Assembly (NCBI GenBank): GCA_964417725.1
Contig: CAYQIV010000004.1
Location: 62,001 to 126,000, forward strand
Reading direction: 5' to 3'
Source: SHZI01 sp964417725
GTDB lineage: Bacteria; Pseudomonadota; Gammaproteobacteria; Steroidobacterales; GCA-2729495
Length of the DNA: 64,000 nt
Part shown: positions 63,562 to 64,000 of the stretch, piece after piece
How positions within the stretch are numbered: position 1 is the first letter of the stretch
How the letters are laid out: each line of letters opens with the position of its first letter
Notes under the pieces: model-generated
What the model was told of the DNA's origin: nothing
Database searches by the model: none
The model's input: the letters and a program-made list of their open reading frames with translations, nothing else
Translations under genes and position numbers: made by a program

Positions 63562-64000
63562 CGGGGGCCTCCGGGGCGTTTTCGGTGCCGTGCGACGAGT
63601 GGCAGGGCGGCGAGCAGTGCGCAGGCCACGACGGCGATCTCGCCGAGCGTGTCGAGGGCGCGGAAGTCGACGAGAATGACGTTGACGACGTTGCGCCCGC
63701 CGGCCGCGACCAGACTCTGCGCGCCGAAGAAGGCCGGCAGCGCCGGATCGACCGGCGACGCGGTGGCGATCAGCAGCAGCACGGCCATCGTCGCGCCGAA
63801 GGCCAGTGCGAGGCCGGCACGCACGGCCGTGGGCAGCAACGGCCGGGGGGTGTCACCCGCTCCGCGGTGTGCGGCGATGCGCCCGAGCACGGCAGCCGCG
63901 ACGACCACCAGCACGACCTCCACCGCGAACTGTGTCCAGGCGAGGTCGGGTGCGCCGGTCCAGAGGAAGACCAGCGCGCAGCCGAAAGCGATGACCCCGC
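63558..64000 (-). CDS. mnhA: Na+/H+ antiporter subunit MnhA, C-terminal part
   Basis: The frame is open to the right window edge, so the 5' end is missing; about 147 codons are visible. The APDLAWTQFAVEVV segment (conserved in MrpA) is followed by helices and the motif NVVNVILVDFRALDTLGEI, which is the MnhA-end domain. This domain contributes to the Mrp complex together with MnhD. Confidence 0.92.
   Translation of the reverse strand, partial: GVIAFGCALVFLWTGAPDLAWTQFAVEVVLVVVAAAVLGRIAAHRGAGDTPRPLLPTAVRAGLALAFGATMAVLLLIATASPVDPALPAFFGAQSLVAAGGRNVVNVILVDFRALDTLGEIAVVACALLAALPLVARHRKRPGGPR

Overview
This window comes from a high-GC, aerobic or denitrifying bacterium, most likely a gammaproteobacterium. 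The pointers are the minor pilin order fimT-pilV-pilW-pilX-pilY1-(small)-pilE, a scfR-like regulator facing aceB-aceA-aceK, slyX, and lgt-thyA. I see no rRNA, tRNA, CRISPR array, insertion sequence or prophage. Coding density is very high, and many neighbouring genes overlap by ATGA or GTGA.

Layout. 1-1914 is the 3' part of a quinol-NO-reductase-like gene whose active-site residues look like NO dismutase: one FeB histidine is Asn and one conserved glutamate is Gln. 2.5-9.8 kb holds an M48 protease lipoprotein, a Kef-type antiporter with a carbonic-anhydrase-like partner, an exported short-chain dehydrogenase, a Tat-exported molybdenum hydroxylase subunit, a DUF2442 protein and a HAD nucleotidase. 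10.0-16.6 kb is the minor pilin operon, followed by a host-attachment-family protein. 24.7-17.3 kb (minus strand) is one tight nine-gene operon: a small membrane subunit, a CuA subunit II, an eNOR-like heme-copper subunit I, a SCO protein, a cytochrome b-ferredoxin-MvhD fusion, an unknown membrane-anchored protein, a second NOR-like subunit I (gNOR-like, with Asp at an FeB His position), a small membrane protein and a rubrerythrin-like protein. Heme A synthase lies close by in the opposite direction.

26.6-36.0 kb carries a MetE-like gene, a secreted Cys-rich protein, a VPxPA-CTERM protein, copper and cytochrome genes (SCO, cytochrome c, PCuAC), a META lipoprotein, a DUF255 protein, a PhyH oxygenase and a diheme cytochrome c. 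36.2-40.9 kb is a MacAB-type export operon with two permeases. 40.9-42.1 kb is nnrS, an NO-response membrane protein. 42.2-49.7 kb is mostly housekeeping (hrpB, lgt, thyA, an acyl-CoA dehydrogenase, slyX and small DUF proteins). 49.8-56.1 kb is the glyoxylate bypass with its regulator and a three-repeat operator. 56.2-60.4 kb has yggU, a dus gene and a b/c-type cytochrome module. 60.3-64.0 kb is an Mnh/Mrp Na+/H+ antiporter operon running off the right edge.

How it fits together. Three divergent, probably NO-active heme-copper-superfamily enzymes (NOD-like, eNOR-like, gNOR-like) lie within 24 kb. SCO, CuA, heme A synthase and NnrS functions are nearby, so nitric oxide chemistry is the theme of the left half. 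Family assignments rest on motifs read by eye; phylogeny was not run.
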